NCBI RefSeq assembly: GCF_016908465.1
Contig: NZ_JAFBDY010000013.1
Location: forward strand, 48,140-112,139
Length of the DNA: 64,000 nucleotides
Direction of reading: 5' to 3'
Origin: Lysinibacillus composti
Lineage (GTDB): Bacteria; Bacillota; Bacilli; Bacillales_A; Planococcaceae
The notes beneath the pieces are model-generated. The model saw only the letters and a program-made list of their open reading frames with translations, had not been told where the DNA came from and searched no databases. The position numbers and the translations under genes were made by a program. Positions 17,242 through 26,953 of this stretch are shown here, piece by piece (position 1 is the stretch's first letter; the number at the start of each line of letters is the position of its first letter).

Positions 17242-18561
17242 ATGATAAGTATGATAGGTTTAATCGGCGGTTTAGTATTATTAACTGTTTTAGTTATGCG
17301 AGGCATGAACTTACTAGTAGTTGCTCCACTTTCAGCTGTTGTAGTTGCCTTGCTTAATGGTTTACCCTTGTTTCCTCAACTTGCTGGTGAAGGAGAAATA
17401 GATTTTGTTACTAGTTATATGAATGGATTTTCTGGGTTTATTACTTCTTGGTACCTAATGTTTTTAGCTGGTGCAATTTTCGGTAAGGTAATGGAAGATA
17501 GCGGTGCAGCAGACAGTGTTTCCAACTGGATTGTAACTAAAATTGGAATAAAAAATGCTGTACTTGCAGTTGTACTAGCCTGTGCAGTATTAACCTATGG
17601 TGGTGTTAGTCTTTTTGTTGTTGCTTTTGCAGTTTATCCAATGGCGGTAAGCTTATTTAAAGAAGCAAATTTACCTAGAAGATTTATACCAGCTGCATTA
17701 GCTTTCGGTTCAACGACATTTACTATGACATCAGCTGGGTCTCCAGAAATTCAAAACTGGATTCCTATTCCTTTCTTGGGAACTAATCCATACGCAGGCT
17801 GGGAAGTTAGTTTAATAGTTGCAATTTTTATTCTTATTTTTGGTTATTGGTGGTTAATGAAAATTATCCGTAGAGCTGTTAAGAATGGCGAGCATTTTAT
17901 TGAACGTGAGACAGACAATAAAGAAATTAGAACAAATTTACCTCATCCAATAGTTAGCTTAATTCCATTACTTTCTGTTCTAATAGTATCTTTTGTTTTC
18001 CATGATTCTCTAAGTCAATCTGCACTTATAATAGCATTGCTTAGTGGGATTATTACAACTTGGATATTTAACAGAAAATATTTCAGAAATTTCTGGAAAG
18101 CAGTTGGAGAAGGTACTACAGGAGCTTTAATTGCTATAGGAAATACAGCAGCTGTTGTTGGATTTGGTGGCGTAGCGAAAGTTACTCCTGCTTTTGAAAC
18201 AGCAGTTGAATTTATGACAAGTATACCAGGAGATCCCTTAATCGGCGGAGCTGTTGCAGTAATTGTTATCGCTGGTTTGACTGGTTCTTCATCAGGTGGA
18301 CAATCAATTGCATTACCAATTCTCGGACCACACTACCTAGATATGGGGGTTAACGCTGAAGCACTTCATAGAACGGTTTCCCTTTCATCAGGAACACTCG
18401 ATTCCTTACCACATGGTGGCTATGCCGTAACGACTATTCGCGCGATTGCCGGTGAAACACATAAGAGCGCATATCCAGCATTCTTCTGTCTAGTTGTTCT
18501 TGTTCCACTTATTGCCGTAATACTCGCAGTTGCATTATTCTCACTAGGATTTGGAATTTAA
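17242..18561 (+). CDS. GntP-family permease
   Basis: A 439-residue polytopic protein of the GntP gluconate/hydroxyacid:proton symporter family, with about 12-14 membrane segments and family-like stretches such as GGVSLFVVAF and SSGTLDSLPHGG. The ATG at 17242 follows AGGTGA at the right distance, so the TTG-started longer frame at 17221 is not used. It begins 30 bases after the HisD-like gene and is surely co-transcribed with it. It likely imports the dehydrogenase's substrate, perhaps a sulfonated or carboxylated polyol. Confidence 0.85.
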   Translation: MISMIGLIGGLVLLTVLVMRGMNLLVVAPLSAVVVALLNGLPLFPQLAGEGEIDFVTSYMNGFSGFITSWYLMFLAGAIFGKVMEDSGAADSVSNWIVTKIGIKNAVLAVVLACAVLTYGGVSLFVVAFAVYPMAVSLFKEANLPRRFIPAALAFGSTTFTMTSAGSPEIQNWIPIPFLGTNPYAGWEVSLIVAIFILIFGYWWLMKIIRRAVKNGEHFIERETDNKEIRTNLPHPIVSLIPLLSVLIVSFVFHDSLSQSALIIALLSGIITTWIFNRKYFRNFWKAVGEGTTGALIAIGNTAAVVGFGGVAKVTPAFETAVEFMTSIPGDPLIGGAVAVIVIAGLTGSSSGGQSIALPILGPHYLDMGVNAEALHRTVSLSSGTLDSLPHGGYAVTTIRAIAGETHKSAYPAFFCLVVLVPLIAVILAVALFSLGFGI

Positions 18562-18566
18562 CACTT

Positions 18567-18609
18567 AAAAATATGACAATTAGTGCTTATACTAATTGTC
18601 ATATTTTTT
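18567..18609. terminator. Bidirectional terminator between GntP permease gene and rlmH
   Basis: A perfect 14-pair stem (18571-18584 with 18591-18604) has A and T runs at the two ends. Confidence 0.9.
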
Positions 18610-18627
18610 GAATTTCATCGGTCTCAT

Positions 18628-19107
18628 TTATTTATGATACGGTTCACCTTTTATAATTCTAAAACTTCGATAGATTTGTTCAACTAAAACAAGCTTCATT
18701 AATTGGTGAGGCAATGTCATCTTTCCGAAGCTCAGCTTGTCATCCGCGCGTTTAAGAACATCTTCATGAAGGCCAAGCGAACCACCAATAATAAAGGCAA
18801 TTTTACTTGTCCCATACGTCATCAATGATTCAATATTCTCCGCTAATTCTTCTGATGATTTCACTTTTCCATCTATAGCTAGTGCAATTACATGCACTCC
18901 ATCATTGATTTTGGCTAGTATTCGTTCGCCTTCTTTACGCTTTACAATATCCATTTCTGCTTCACTTAATTGCTCTGGTGCTTTTTCATCTGCCACTTCT
19001 ACTAGATCAATCTTGGCATAGCTTCCGAGCCGTTTAACATATTCATCGATTCCCATTTTCAAGTATTTCTCTTTTAACTTTCCTACCGAAATGATTGTTA
19101 TATTCAA
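18628..19107 (-). CDS. rlmH: 23S rRNA pseudouridine-1915 N3-methyltransferase RlmH
   Basis: A 159-residue SPOUT methyltransferase of standard length. The knotted SAM-binding region is clear: [18 protein letters not shown], then [34 protein letters not shown], which is nearly invariant in RlmH. It methylates pseudouridine 1915 in helix 69 of 23S rRNA on the 70S ribosome. Its place at the end of the wal-htrA side of the origin region matches other Bacillales. It is read alone, with its promoter presumably in the DnaA-box-rich gap upstream. Confidence 0.97.
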   Translation of the reverse strand: MNITIISVGKLKEKYLKMGIDEYVKRLGSYAKIDLVEVADEKAPEQLSEAEMDIVKRKEGERILAKINDGVHVIALAIDGKVKSSEELAENIESLMTYGTSKIAFIIGGSLGLHEDVLKRADDKLSFGKMTLPHQLMKLVLVEQIYRSFRIIKGEPYHK

Positions 19108-19358
19108 TTAAAATCCACCTTTTTAGTTCATTCATAGGAATATGTTTAATCGTGATAACTCTGTGGTATATTACAAATAACTCTAATACGTAATAGGCTA
19201 AGTAACGTTGAATTGGGTGGATATGTTTTTTTCACATTATTAACAAATTACATTCCACACCATATCAAATTTAATTGCAGTTTCTACTCCGTTAAAATCC
19301 CCTAACATATATTGAAGTTATACAACTTCTAGATTCAGAAAATTAGGCTATTAACATT

Positions 19359-19766
19359 TTATCCACGCTTACATTTCATTTACAAACAACTTATCCACAA
19401 AAGTTATACACATATCCACAAACCCATTCTATATATTGTGTAAATTTATTTTGTCGATACAATATATTCGGCAGGCTCTTCACAATAAGAACACTTTGTG
19501 GATAACTTTTCTTCCTCTTTCAGTTTATCCATTATTGGAAACTCCATTGTCTCTACAACAAACATGTCCAATGCGTGATTTATATGAGTTTCGCAGCTAT
19601 ACTTTTTCATTTTTTATATGCTCCTTACTTTCTGAAATTTCCACAAACTTATTCACAATTTAATCAATGTTATCCACAACCCATTGTAACAAACAAAAAA
19701 CGAGTAAGAAAGAAAGGACTTTTCTTCCACCACTCGTCTGAATAACTTTTTAATAAGTTATCCACA
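19359..19766. promoter_or_regulatory. DnaA-box cluster outside oriC (rlmH-htrA gap)
   Basis: The 691-base gap holds four perfect TTATCCACA boxes: 19391-19399, 19497-19505 (reverse), 19670-19678 and 19758-19766. It also has TTATACACA (19404), TTATTCACA (19649), TTATCCACG (19359) and ATATCCACA (19412). No gene longer than a shadow ORF is seen. DnaA binding is expected; a datA/DBC-like titration or regulatory role is inferred. Confidence 0.75.
19693..19738 (-). terminator. Terminator after htrA
   Basis: On the minus strand ACGAGT / ACTCGT encloses an inner AAGAAA / TTTCTT pairing and ends in six T residues. Confidence 0.7.
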
Positions 19767-19798
19767 ATTTGTTCATACTCCTCAATACATAACAGATT

Positions 19799-21097
19799 TT
19801 ATAATGTTGTATGATCAGTTAAAGTTAGCTCTATTTCTACAATTTTACCTTGGCGATAAACTTTAATGTTCATTTTGCTGCCAATCTCTTTTTCATTATA
19901 TAAATGTTTACGCAAATCAATTGAGTTTTCAATTTTCTTGCCATCCATTTCTACAATAACATCATATTGTTCAACACCTGCACTGTCGGCAGCTGAACCG
20001 TTTACCACTTCATTAACCACGACACCTGTAGTCACTTCTTTAGGAAGTTTTAATGTTTGTTGTTGATAGAATGCAGGCACATCAGTTAAATCTAATAGTG
20101 AAATCCCCATTTGTGGTCTTATTACTTCACCATTTGCTTCAATCTCCTCAATAATTGGAATAACTGAATTAATTGGAATAGAGAAACCTAATCCCTCAAC
20201 AGATGATTCCGCAATCTTCATTGAGTTAATACCAACTAATTCCCCTGCAATATTAATTAAAGCCCCACCACTATTCCCTGGGTTTATGGCAGCATCTGTT
20301 TGCAATACTTCTGTCTGCCAATCTTCTGTACCATCAGAATTTAAATCAACTGGTACAGAACGATCTTTACCGGAAATAACACCTGTCGTAACAGAACCAT
20401 AAAACTCTAAACCAAGCGGGTTCCCTATAGCAATGACTGTTTCACCTTGTTTTAATACGTCTGAGTTCCCAAACTTGGCCACGGTTTTAATACTTTCACT
20501 ATCAATAGCTACAACTGCTAAGTCTGTCCAAATATCACTACCTACCAGTTTTGCCTCTTTTTTTGTCCCATCGTTTAGTGTTACTTCAAGTTGTTTCGCA
20601 CCTTCTACAACATGGTTGTTTGTTACAACAAACGCCGTGTCTCCTTCTATTTTATATATAACACCTGATCCACTACCGGCTTCTTGTGTTGTAGATTGTC
20701 TTGTCCAGAAATCAGATACCTCTTGAATGTTTGTGATTCCAACTACTGCATCTGATACTTCGTCTACAGCTTTTGTAATATCAGTTGTTACTTCTGTAGC
20801 AGTTTGATCTATTGTTGTAGCTGGTTCACTTTTATTTGCATTATTATTTGTTCCACCTGGAAGCTGGTTCACCATAGAAGGGAGCAACAACCATACTAAA
20901 AGTGCCCCCACAATTACACCGGCTACCCCACTCATAAAATAGCCGGCTTTATTACCTCCACCCGATTTTTTAGTGCGTCTTTTATTTTCTTCTTCCTCTT
21001 CTCGCTTTAACCTTTCTTGTAAAGGAGAGATTGGACTACTTTGATTATCTGATTGTGAATTATATTTATTCTGTTCATCCTCATTATAATAACTCAT
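19799..21097 (-). CDS. htrA: HtrA/DegP-type membrane-anchored serine protease (HtrC/YyxA-like)
   Basis: A 432-residue trypsin-fold protease. There is an acidic cytoplasmic N-terminus (1-50), one membrane helix (about 54-73), and a protease domain with triad H162 (TNNHVVEG), D192 (TDLAVV) and S276 (NPGNSGGAL). A C-terminal PDZ domain covers about 335-425. It degrades or refolds damaged exported proteins outside the membrane. The upstream in-frame ATG at 21133 lacks a ribosome binding site, while GGAG precedes the ATG at 21097. As in other Bacillales it follows walJ, but a terminator separates them, so it has its own transcript. Confidence 0.92.
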   Translation of the reverse strand: MSYYNEDEQNKYNSQSDNQSSPISPLQERLKREEEEENKRRTKKSGGGNKAGYFMSGVAGVIVGALLVWLLLPSMVNQLPGGTNNNANKSEPATTIDQTATEVTTDITKAVDEVSDAVVGITNIQEVSDFWTRQSTTQEAGSGSGVIYKIEGDTAFVVTNNHVVEGAKQLEVTLNDGTKKEAKLVGSDIWTDLAVVAIDSESIKTVAKFGNSDVLKQGETVIAIGNPLGLEFYGSVTTGVISGKDRSVPVDLNSDGTEDWQTEVLQTDAAINPGNSGGALINIAGELVGINSMKIAESSVEGLGFSIPINSVIPIIEEIEANGEVIRPQMGISLLDLTDVPAFYQQQTLKLPKEVTTGVVVNEVVNGSAADSAGVEQYDVIVEMDGKKIENSIDLRKHLYNEKEIGSKMNIKVYRQGKIVEIELTLTDHTTL

Positions 21098-21183
21098 TAT
21101 ATTTTCTCCATCCTTTCTACCTCTTATTGACATTATGATACAATTCGAACATTAAAATTACATGAAAATTAAATAAAACCAAA

Positions 21184-21224
21184 ATAAAAAAGACCCTGCG
21201 GAATTTTTATTTCCACAAAGTCTT
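21184..21224 (-). terminator. Terminator of the walRKHIJ operon
   Basis: A 14-pair stem with three G-U pairs (21190-21203 with 21211-21224) is followed by six T residues on the minus strand. Confidence 0.85.
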
Positions 21225-21242
21225 ATTATTTATATTTGTTTT

Positions 21243-22031
21243 TTAAACTGGTACAAGCATCGTTGGTTCTTCTGCATCCGTATCATGTAAATGAACAAAT
21301 TCACCAGCAATGATGCCACAGGATTGTAATGTTTGCTCAACCGTCATTCTAGCTAAATCTTTCATATTATTATCTTTACTTAAATGTGATAAATAGATTT
21401 GAGTTGGCTTTTCAAACACCACTTCACTCATCGCAACTGCCGCGTCCTCATTTGAAACATGGCCGACATCACTTAAAATGCGGCGCTTTATCGACCATGG
21501 ATAACGTCCCATTTGGAGCATACCTATGTCATGGTTACTTTCAAAAACGAAAGAATCAGCACCACGAATATGTCCCTTCATACGGTCACTGACATAACCA
21601 GTATCAGTAATTAATACAAGTTTGCGGTTATTTTCATGGAAAGCATAAAACATCGGGTCTGCAGCATCATGAGAAACTGCAAAAGATTGAATATCTATTG
21701 AACCAAACGATTGAACTGTTTCCATATTAAATAAAAAACGTTGGTCTTCCGGGATATTCCCAATATGACCGTCCATCGCCTTCCACGTTTTTTCATTTGC
21801 ATAAATTGGTACTTTGTATTTTCGAGCAACGACGCCTAGTCCTTTTATGTGGTCACTATGTTCATGTGTAACCAAAATTCCGGATAACTTTTTCATATCA
21901 CGATCAATTTTAGCAAAAAGTTGTTCTATTTTCTTACCACTTAATCCAACGTCGACTAAAAAGGCATGCTCGTCATTTTCTACATATATGGCATTTCCCG
22001 AACTGCCACTTGCTAAAACACTAAATCGCAT
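21243..22031 (-). CDS. walJ: WalJ (YycJ) metallo-beta-lactamase-fold hydrolase
   Basis: A 262-residue MBL-fold protein with the metal-binding [10 protein letters not shown] motif (55-64), further ligands in AVSHDA and DTGYVS, and the C-terminal [10 protein letters not shown] segment. Homologues are soluble nuclease-like enzymes; YycJ was reported to act as a 5' exonuclease, perhaps in mismatch repair or in linking replication to wall growth. It lies five bases after walI as the last cistron of the wal operon. Confidence 0.93.
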   Translation of the reverse strand: MRFSVLASGSSGNAIYVENDEHAFLVDVGLSGKKIEQLFAKIDRDMKKLSGILVTHEHSDHIKGLGVVARKYKVPIYANEKTWKAMDGHIGNIPEDQRFLFNMETVQSFGSIDIQSFAVSHDAADPMFYAFHENNRKLVLITDTGYVSDRMKGHIRGADSFVFESNHDIGMLQMGRYPWSIKRRILSDVGHVSNEDAAVAMSEVVFEKPTQIYLSHLSKDNNMKDLARMTVEQTLQSCGIIAGEFVHLHDTDAEEPTMLVPV

Positions 22032-22036
22032 AGTAA

Positions 22037-22870
22037 CTACTCCCTATTTTCTACTTCTTCGATTTCTTCGACATTCACCGTATCTAAATTTACATCAATA
22101 ACTTTTCCTTCAACAGCATCAACGAAGTATTCCTCTTGATTGCCATTTTCGCTTTCAACACGTATATCCCATGTTGGCACAAATACTTGGGTTTGTGTTA
22201 GTTGCACAAGTGTTGAATACCCTAATTTCATTTGAGTAATACGTGAGTTTGGTTTTAACAATTGCTTTGCATATAATGTTTGGATTACTTGTAGAGGAGA
22301 TAACAGATTTTCCTTTTTCTCATTCTCTTCTAACCCTTCTAACATCGTTTGTTCGTACAGATATACTTCACCTTGCTCATTCCAATAAATTGTTACAATG
22401 CCGTTAATGTTGTAGTAAATTGTACGTTCATTTATACGTTGAAAGAATGTTGCTACCCTTTTTTCATGGTCAATTTCCCATAAAACGTAGGATGCCCCCT
22501 CTGAAACATTAGACTGTAAAAACTCTTTGTAACTTGCCTCGTCATCTAAATTGCGAAGCTTTACCGGTTTCTCCAATGTCACAATAAGCTTATTTTCATT
22601 TTCAACCTTAACCTTTTGATTACGATTTGATGGTAAAGCTGCTTCTTCAAAGTTTTTAACTTTTCCAGATAAATAAGCTGCAGTGTCTATATTATTTGGT
22701 AATGCTACATAAGTAATATTATCATTTCTTAACTTTGCTTCAATTGTTTCTTCACCTAATATTTCTACCTTCTCCGCCTCAGTATGTCGATTTAGGTAAA
22801 GAGAATATAGAAATAAATCCAAAATGAGAAACACGAAGATGAAGATAGATTTCGATCTACTCCAATCCAT
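22037..22870 (-). CDS. walI: WalI (YycI) membrane regulator of WalK
   Basis: A 277-residue protein with a single N-terminal transmembrane helix (about 8-26) and an extracytoplasmic domain of the YycI type. In B. subtilis YycI and YycH form a complex with the WalK sensor and restrain its kinase activity. The start overlaps the 3' end of walH by 14 bases, indicating coupled translation. The very acidic C-terminus ([13 protein letters not shown]) is not diagnostic. Confidence 0.92.
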   Translation of the reverse strand: MDWSRSKSIFIFVFLILDLFLYSLYLNRHTEAEKVEILGEETIEAKLRNDNITYVALPNNIDTAAYLSGKVKNFEEAALPSNRNQKVKVENENKLIVTLEKPVKLRNLDDEASYKEFLQSNVSEGASYVLWEIDHEKRVATFFQRINERTIYYNINGIVTIYWNEQGEVYLYEQTMLEGLEENEKKENLLSPLQVIQTLYAKQLLKPNSRITQMKLGYSTLVQLTQTQVFVPTWDIRVESENGNQEEYFVDAVEGKVIDVNLDTVNVEEIEEVENRE

Positions 22871-24176
22871 CTTCCACCCCTCCTAGTAACTCTGGCGTAA
22901 CACGAGTCCAACTTCCATTTTGAATAATAAACCAGCTTGGTTCTAACGTATGAAGAAGTTCATTTTCATTTTTAACTAAATAATATCCTACTAAAATCTC
23001 ATCAATTGAGGACATCTTTATATCAGACCCTTTAATTAACTCAATCATTTCTAGCCCGGATGGTAATTGGACTTTCTTTTTTTCTGAAATATCCATATCT
23101 AATAAATAATATGGACGTCGATAACTGAAGATTTGATTTTCCCCCCACGTAGTTGAAATACGTGTAGAAGTTACTGAGCTAAATACTGGTAGACCTTCCA
23201 TAAACAATTGGTATTCTGTTATATGTCGTCCTACATTAATGTAACTGTAGCGGTAGTCACCTGTGAACCCTCCATGGTCATTAACATAATCAAAACTATC
23301 ATAAAGCAAGTCTGAGTTAGGAATTTCAAGGAAGCTTTCTGTTTTTGGATATACATAATGAATAGTTTTATTCTTTTTATCGACAGTCATGATTGACCGG
23401 GCGTCTGTATATTTTTCTGAGTCAGAACTATCAACACTTTTCTTTGCAATACTTGGATCAGTAAAAAGTGCCTCCTTAAAAAGCTCTGGTGAAATATCAT
23501 CTATATAGTAAGTAAACTGTGTAAATTTCTCATCAATCCCAGACACATATAAAGATAATTCATTTTCACGGAAAATCTCATTGTATGCTACGCTATTTTC
23601 AGTTGCACTTGCAATATTTGAGTAGAAATAATTAGGGCTTATTGTAATAGTCGTACTGTAAAGTGTCCGATTTTTTTCACTGACCAAAAATAATTGTAAT
23701 GTATTGCGTGCATCAAGCTTACTCCAATCGATGATTAGATGATCGAATGTCATATTTGGTAAATCATCTTGTTCAAAATGTAAGATTGACTGAAAAGTTT
23801 TAATTGGGACCTCCCCCGAAAAGAAGAGAGTCATACGGTTATTTGTACGAACCATATCATTGATTTTTCCATCAGTAAGATTACTTTGTAAAAATTCTAG
23901 TTTGGATGCATTCCAGCTTGAAAGGCTAGTCATCATCTTATTAATTGATGAAGTGGATACTGTCCCCCTCCAAAAACCATCTTCCCTAAGAACAATTCGA
24001 TATGGTTTGATAATATCATTGATTTTTTTTTGTTCACCTACTGTTACTCGATCGACTTGTGTCTCATCAATATATTGATAGTTTGGTGTGTAGCTCCAAA
24101 TAGTGAACGTTAAAATAAGACTAAGCACCACTAGGAGGAAAAGAACAATAGATTTTATTTGTTCAAGATGCTTCAC
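22857..24176 (-). CDS. walH: WalH (YycH) membrane regulator of WalK
   Basis: A 439-residue protein with one N-terminal membrane helix (IVLFLLVVLSLILTFTIW) and a large extracytoplasmic YycH domain. It works with WalI to control WalK. The start is taken as the GTG at 24176, whose TG is shared with the walK stop codon (GTGA overlap) and which follows GAGGTGG. A TTG two codons upstream is possible but less well positioned. Confidence 0.92.
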   Translation of the reverse strand: MKHLEQIKSIVLFLLVVLSLILTFTIWSYTPNYQYIDETQVDRVTVGEQKKINDIIKPYRIVLREDGFWRGTVSTSSINKMMTSLSSWNASKLEFLQSNLTDGKINDMVRTNNRMTLFFSGEVPIKTFQSILHFEQDDLPNMTFDHLIIDWSKLDARNTLQLFLVSEKNRTLYSTTITISPNYFYSNIASATENSVAYNEIFRENELSLYVSGIDEKFTQFTYYIDDISPELFKEALFTDPSIAKKSVDSSDSEKYTDARSIMTVDKKNKTIHYVYPKTESFLEIPNSDLLYDSFDYVNDHGGFTGDYRYSYINVGRHITEYQLFMEGLPVFSSVTSTRISTTWGENQIFSYRRPYYLLDMDISEKKKVQLPSGLEMIELIKGSDIKMSSIDEILVGYYLVKNENELLHTLEPSWFIIQNGSWTRVTPELLGGVEDGLE

Positions 24177-26017
24177 TCCCAATCACCCACCTCATCTAAT
24201 TCATCCAATTCAAATGGTAATGTGAAGAAAATGGTTGTCCCTTCACCTAACTCACTTTCAGCCCATATTTTACCACCATGTGCTGCGATCATTTCCTTTG
24301 CAATAGCTAAGCCTAAACCAGTTCCTCCCATAGCACGGGACCGCGCTCGATCTACTCGATAAAAACGATCAAAAATACGACTTAGATTCTCTTTTGGAAT
24401 ACCCATTCCATCATCTGAGACCATCACTTTTAACATATTTTCTTGTACGGTAAACCCAAATCGAATATTCCCACCATCTGGCGAATATTTTAGTGCATTT
24501 GAAATGATATTATCAATTACTTGTGTAAGCTTATCAGTATCAATATCAACAAAATAGGTTGTTTCTGGTATATAACGAATGAATTGAACATCTTGGGATT
24601 TTGACATTTCAAAACGATCAATGATGCGATTGAAGAACATATTAAACTCAACAAGTTCCTTATTTAACTTATAATCTCGACTATCCATTTTAGATAAGTT
24701 TAGTAAATCATTAACAAGCCGAATCATTCGTTCAGTTTCTGTTTGAGTTACATTTAAAAATGAAGGGGCAATATTTTCATCTTTCCAAGCTCCGTCTGAT
24801 AATGCTTCTAAATAACTTCGCATCGTTGTAAGAGGCGTTCTTAATTCATGCGATACGTTGGCAACGAACTCACGGCGTTCCATTTCGATTTTTTGTTGCT
24901 CCGTAATATCATGTAATACCGTGATTAACCCATTAACAAAACCTGTTTCCTTTTGAATCACTGAAAAACTTGCACGTAGGATAAAGTTTATATCCGGTGT
25001 ACTGAAATCTAGGTTAATCGGGTCTTTCATATTAATAAGGTCTTCAAAACTATATTCCTTATCAAGACCCAAAACAGAGGCAATAGGGCGATTTAACGTC
25101 TCTTCACGTAAAACATTCAATAAACTTAACGCAGGTTCATTGATTAAAATAATTTTACCTTTTCGATCAGTTGCAATAACCCCATCTGTCATATTACTTA
25201 GTACCGAAGTAAGCTTACGTCGCTCTGCTTCTGTAGTAGAAGTTGCTTCCTGTAATCGGTTGGTTAAATGATTAAAGGAAATCGCTAGTTGACCAATTTC
25301 ATCATTACCATACACCCGAACCTTACGTGAAAAGTTCCCCCTCGCCATTGCTTGTGCCTGTCTACGCATATCTAAAATAGGTCTTGTTATTGTTCTTGCA
25401 ATCAAGATACCCAAAATAATAGTAATAGCAAGAGAAATAGCTGTTCCACCAGCAAAAATCCGGTTAATTTCACCCATTTGTTCAAATACTTTTTCGATGT
25501 TCGACTCAATATAAATAGCACCTATTACATCGCCATCTGGTCCAACAGTGTTAAAAACTGGAGTGGCCAAAATCCAAACGCGTTTTCGAGTCTCTGTATC
25601 AAGGGCAATTTTATCTGAATATGTTTCTGTTGAAATGGATTTCGGTGCTACATCATCATTCGAACGTTGGCCAACAATGGACTTACTTTCAATCTCAGAT
25701 GTTGCTAATACTTTATTACGATTATCAACTACACGGATTTCATTTACATCTCCTGTAGAGAATTCACGTAAAATCATCGTTAAGCTTTGCTCTAATGAAA
25801 GAGGGGCATCATCGTGGTCCTTTAACATCTCTTCTCGAATACTATATTGTACTAAATCGATTCGTTCAAAAATGGACCGTTGGAAGTTTTCCTTTAAATT
25901 GTCTTCCAGCTGATTTGAAAAATAGAGCCCAATAATTTGTAAAGCTATAATAATTAAAAGTACATATATTAAAACAAGTTTTACATGAATGGATTTAAAA
26001 AAACTTACTTTACGCAT
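24173..26017 (-). CDS. walK: WalK (YycG) sensor histidine kinase
   Basis: A 614-residue essential cell-wall sensor kinase. Transmembrane helices lie at about 13-33 and 188-208 around an extracytoplasmic Cache-like domain. HAMP is about 208-262, PAS about 268-375, the phosphoacceptor is H390 in FVANVSHELRTPL, and the ATP-lid region is GMGIPKENLSRIFDRFYRVD with GGTGLGLAIAK. Length and domain order match YycG. It phosphorylates WalR to tune autolysin expression to growth. It is five bases downstream of walR. Confidence 0.97.
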   Translation of the reverse strand: MRKVSFFKSIHVKLVLIYVLLIIIALQIIGLYFSNQLEDNLKENFQRSIFERIDLVQYSIREEMLKDHDDAPLSLEQSLTMILREFSTGDVNEIRVVDNRNKVLATSEIESKSIVGQRSNDDVAPKSISTETYSDKIALDTETRKRVWILATPVFNTVGPDGDVIGAIYIESNIEKVFEQMGEINRIFAGGTAISLAITIILGILIARTITRPILDMRRQAQAMARGNFSRKVRVYGNDEIGQLAISFNHLTNRLQEATSTTEAERRKLTSVLSNMTDGVIATDRKGKIILINEPALSLLNVLREETLNRPIASVLGLDKEYSFEDLINMKDPINLDFSTPDINFILRASFSVIQKETGFVNGLITVLHDITEQQKIEMERREFVANVSHELRTPLTTMRSYLEALSDGAWKDENIAPSFLNVTQTETERMIRLVNDLLNLSKMDSRDYKLNKELVEFNMFFNRIIDRFEMSKSQDVQFIRYIPETTYFVDIDTDKLTQVIDNIISNALKYSPDGGNIRFGFTVQENMLKVMVSDDGMGIPKENLSRIFDRFYRVDRARSRAMGGTGLGLAIAKEMIAAHGGKIWAESELGEGTTIFFTLPFELDELDEVGDWE

Positions 26018-26022
26018 TCAAT

Positions 26023-26733
26023 TTACTCCTGTTCAGGATTTCGTAAATAATAGCCTACTCCTCGGCGAGTTACAATCCAATTTGGATGACTTGGATTATC
26101 TTCTATTTTTTCACGGAGACGTCTAATTGTTACATCAACTGTACGAACATCTCCAAAATAATCATAGCCCCATACTGTTTGTAATAGGTGTTCTCTAGTC
26201 ATGACTTGTCCGATATGCTTTGCCAAGTAGTGAAGCAATTCAAACTCACGATGTGTTAACTCAATTGTTTCACCACGTTTTAACACTAAGTATGCGTCCG
26301 GTTGAATAGTTAGTGACCCGACGACAATATCATTGGATTCTTCTTTTACCTCTTCAGCTTGGTTAGAAACTTGTAATCGTCGCATATTAGCTTTAACTCT
26401 TGCAATTAACTCACGTGTACTAAATGGTTTTGTTACATAGTCATCCGCGCCCATTTCTAATCCAAGGACCTTATCAATTTCAGAACCTTTTGCCGTAAGC
26501 ATAATAATTGGAAAATCATATTTTTTTCTAACTTCACGGCAAACTTCCATACCATCTCTTTTTGGTAGCATGATATCAAGTAACATTAAATCTGGTTGCT
26601 GTTCTTCTATTTTCTCTAATGCTTCATCACCGTCATAAGCACAGATGACTTGGTATCCTTCTTTTACTAGATTAAATTGTAAAATATCTGCAATCGGTTT
26701 CTCATCATCAACTACTAATATTGTTTTATTCAT
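26023..26733 (-). CDS. walR: WalR (YycF) response regulator
   Basis: A 236-residue OmpR/PhoB-type regulator. The receiver domain has acidic pocket D9-D10, phospho-acceptor D53 ([11 protein letters not shown]), T80-region MLTAKG and K102-region VTKPFS. The winged-helix domain carries [20 protein letters not shown], characteristic of WalR, which binds direct TGTWAH repeats before autolysin genes. It is the first gene of walRKHIJ; GGAGAG precedes the ATG. Confidence 0.97.
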   Translation of the reverse strand: MNKTILVVDDEKPIADILQFNLVKEGYQVICAYDGDEALEKIEEQQPDLMLLDIMLPKRDGMEVCREVRKKYDFPIIMLTAKGSEIDKVLGLEMGADDYVTKPFSTRELIARVKANMRRLQVSNQAEEVKEESNDIVVGSLTIQPDAYLVLKRGETIELTHREFELLHYLAKHIGQVMTREHLLQTVWGYDYFGDVRTVDVTIRRLREKIEDNPSHPNWIVTRRGVGYYLRNPEQE

Positions 26734-26910
26734 AAAATTAACTCTCCTTTAACTTTTGGGATGATCTATTTATCAAGCTTAATTTATATTTTTACTACTA
26801 CTAACTCTATCACGCTTTATGAATCAATGCATGGTTCAGATATAGTATATCTGATTATTTTCTGGGAAATTATCCTCGACAGAATTCGTCACCTATACTT
26901 CATTAAAAGT

Positions 26911-26945
26911 AAAAAGACAGCCCTAAAAAAGTTCGGACTGTCTTA
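26911..26945 (-). terminator. Terminator after the M23 peptidase gene
   Basis: A ten-pair stem AAGACAGTCC / GGGCTGTCTT is followed by five T residues on the minus strand. Confidence 0.8.
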
Positions 26946-26953
26946 GATATTTG

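Noticed and set aside
19359..19766. Main chromosomal origin
   Set aside because: There is no unwinding element with DnaA-trios, while the dnaA-flanking region has a complete bipartite origin.
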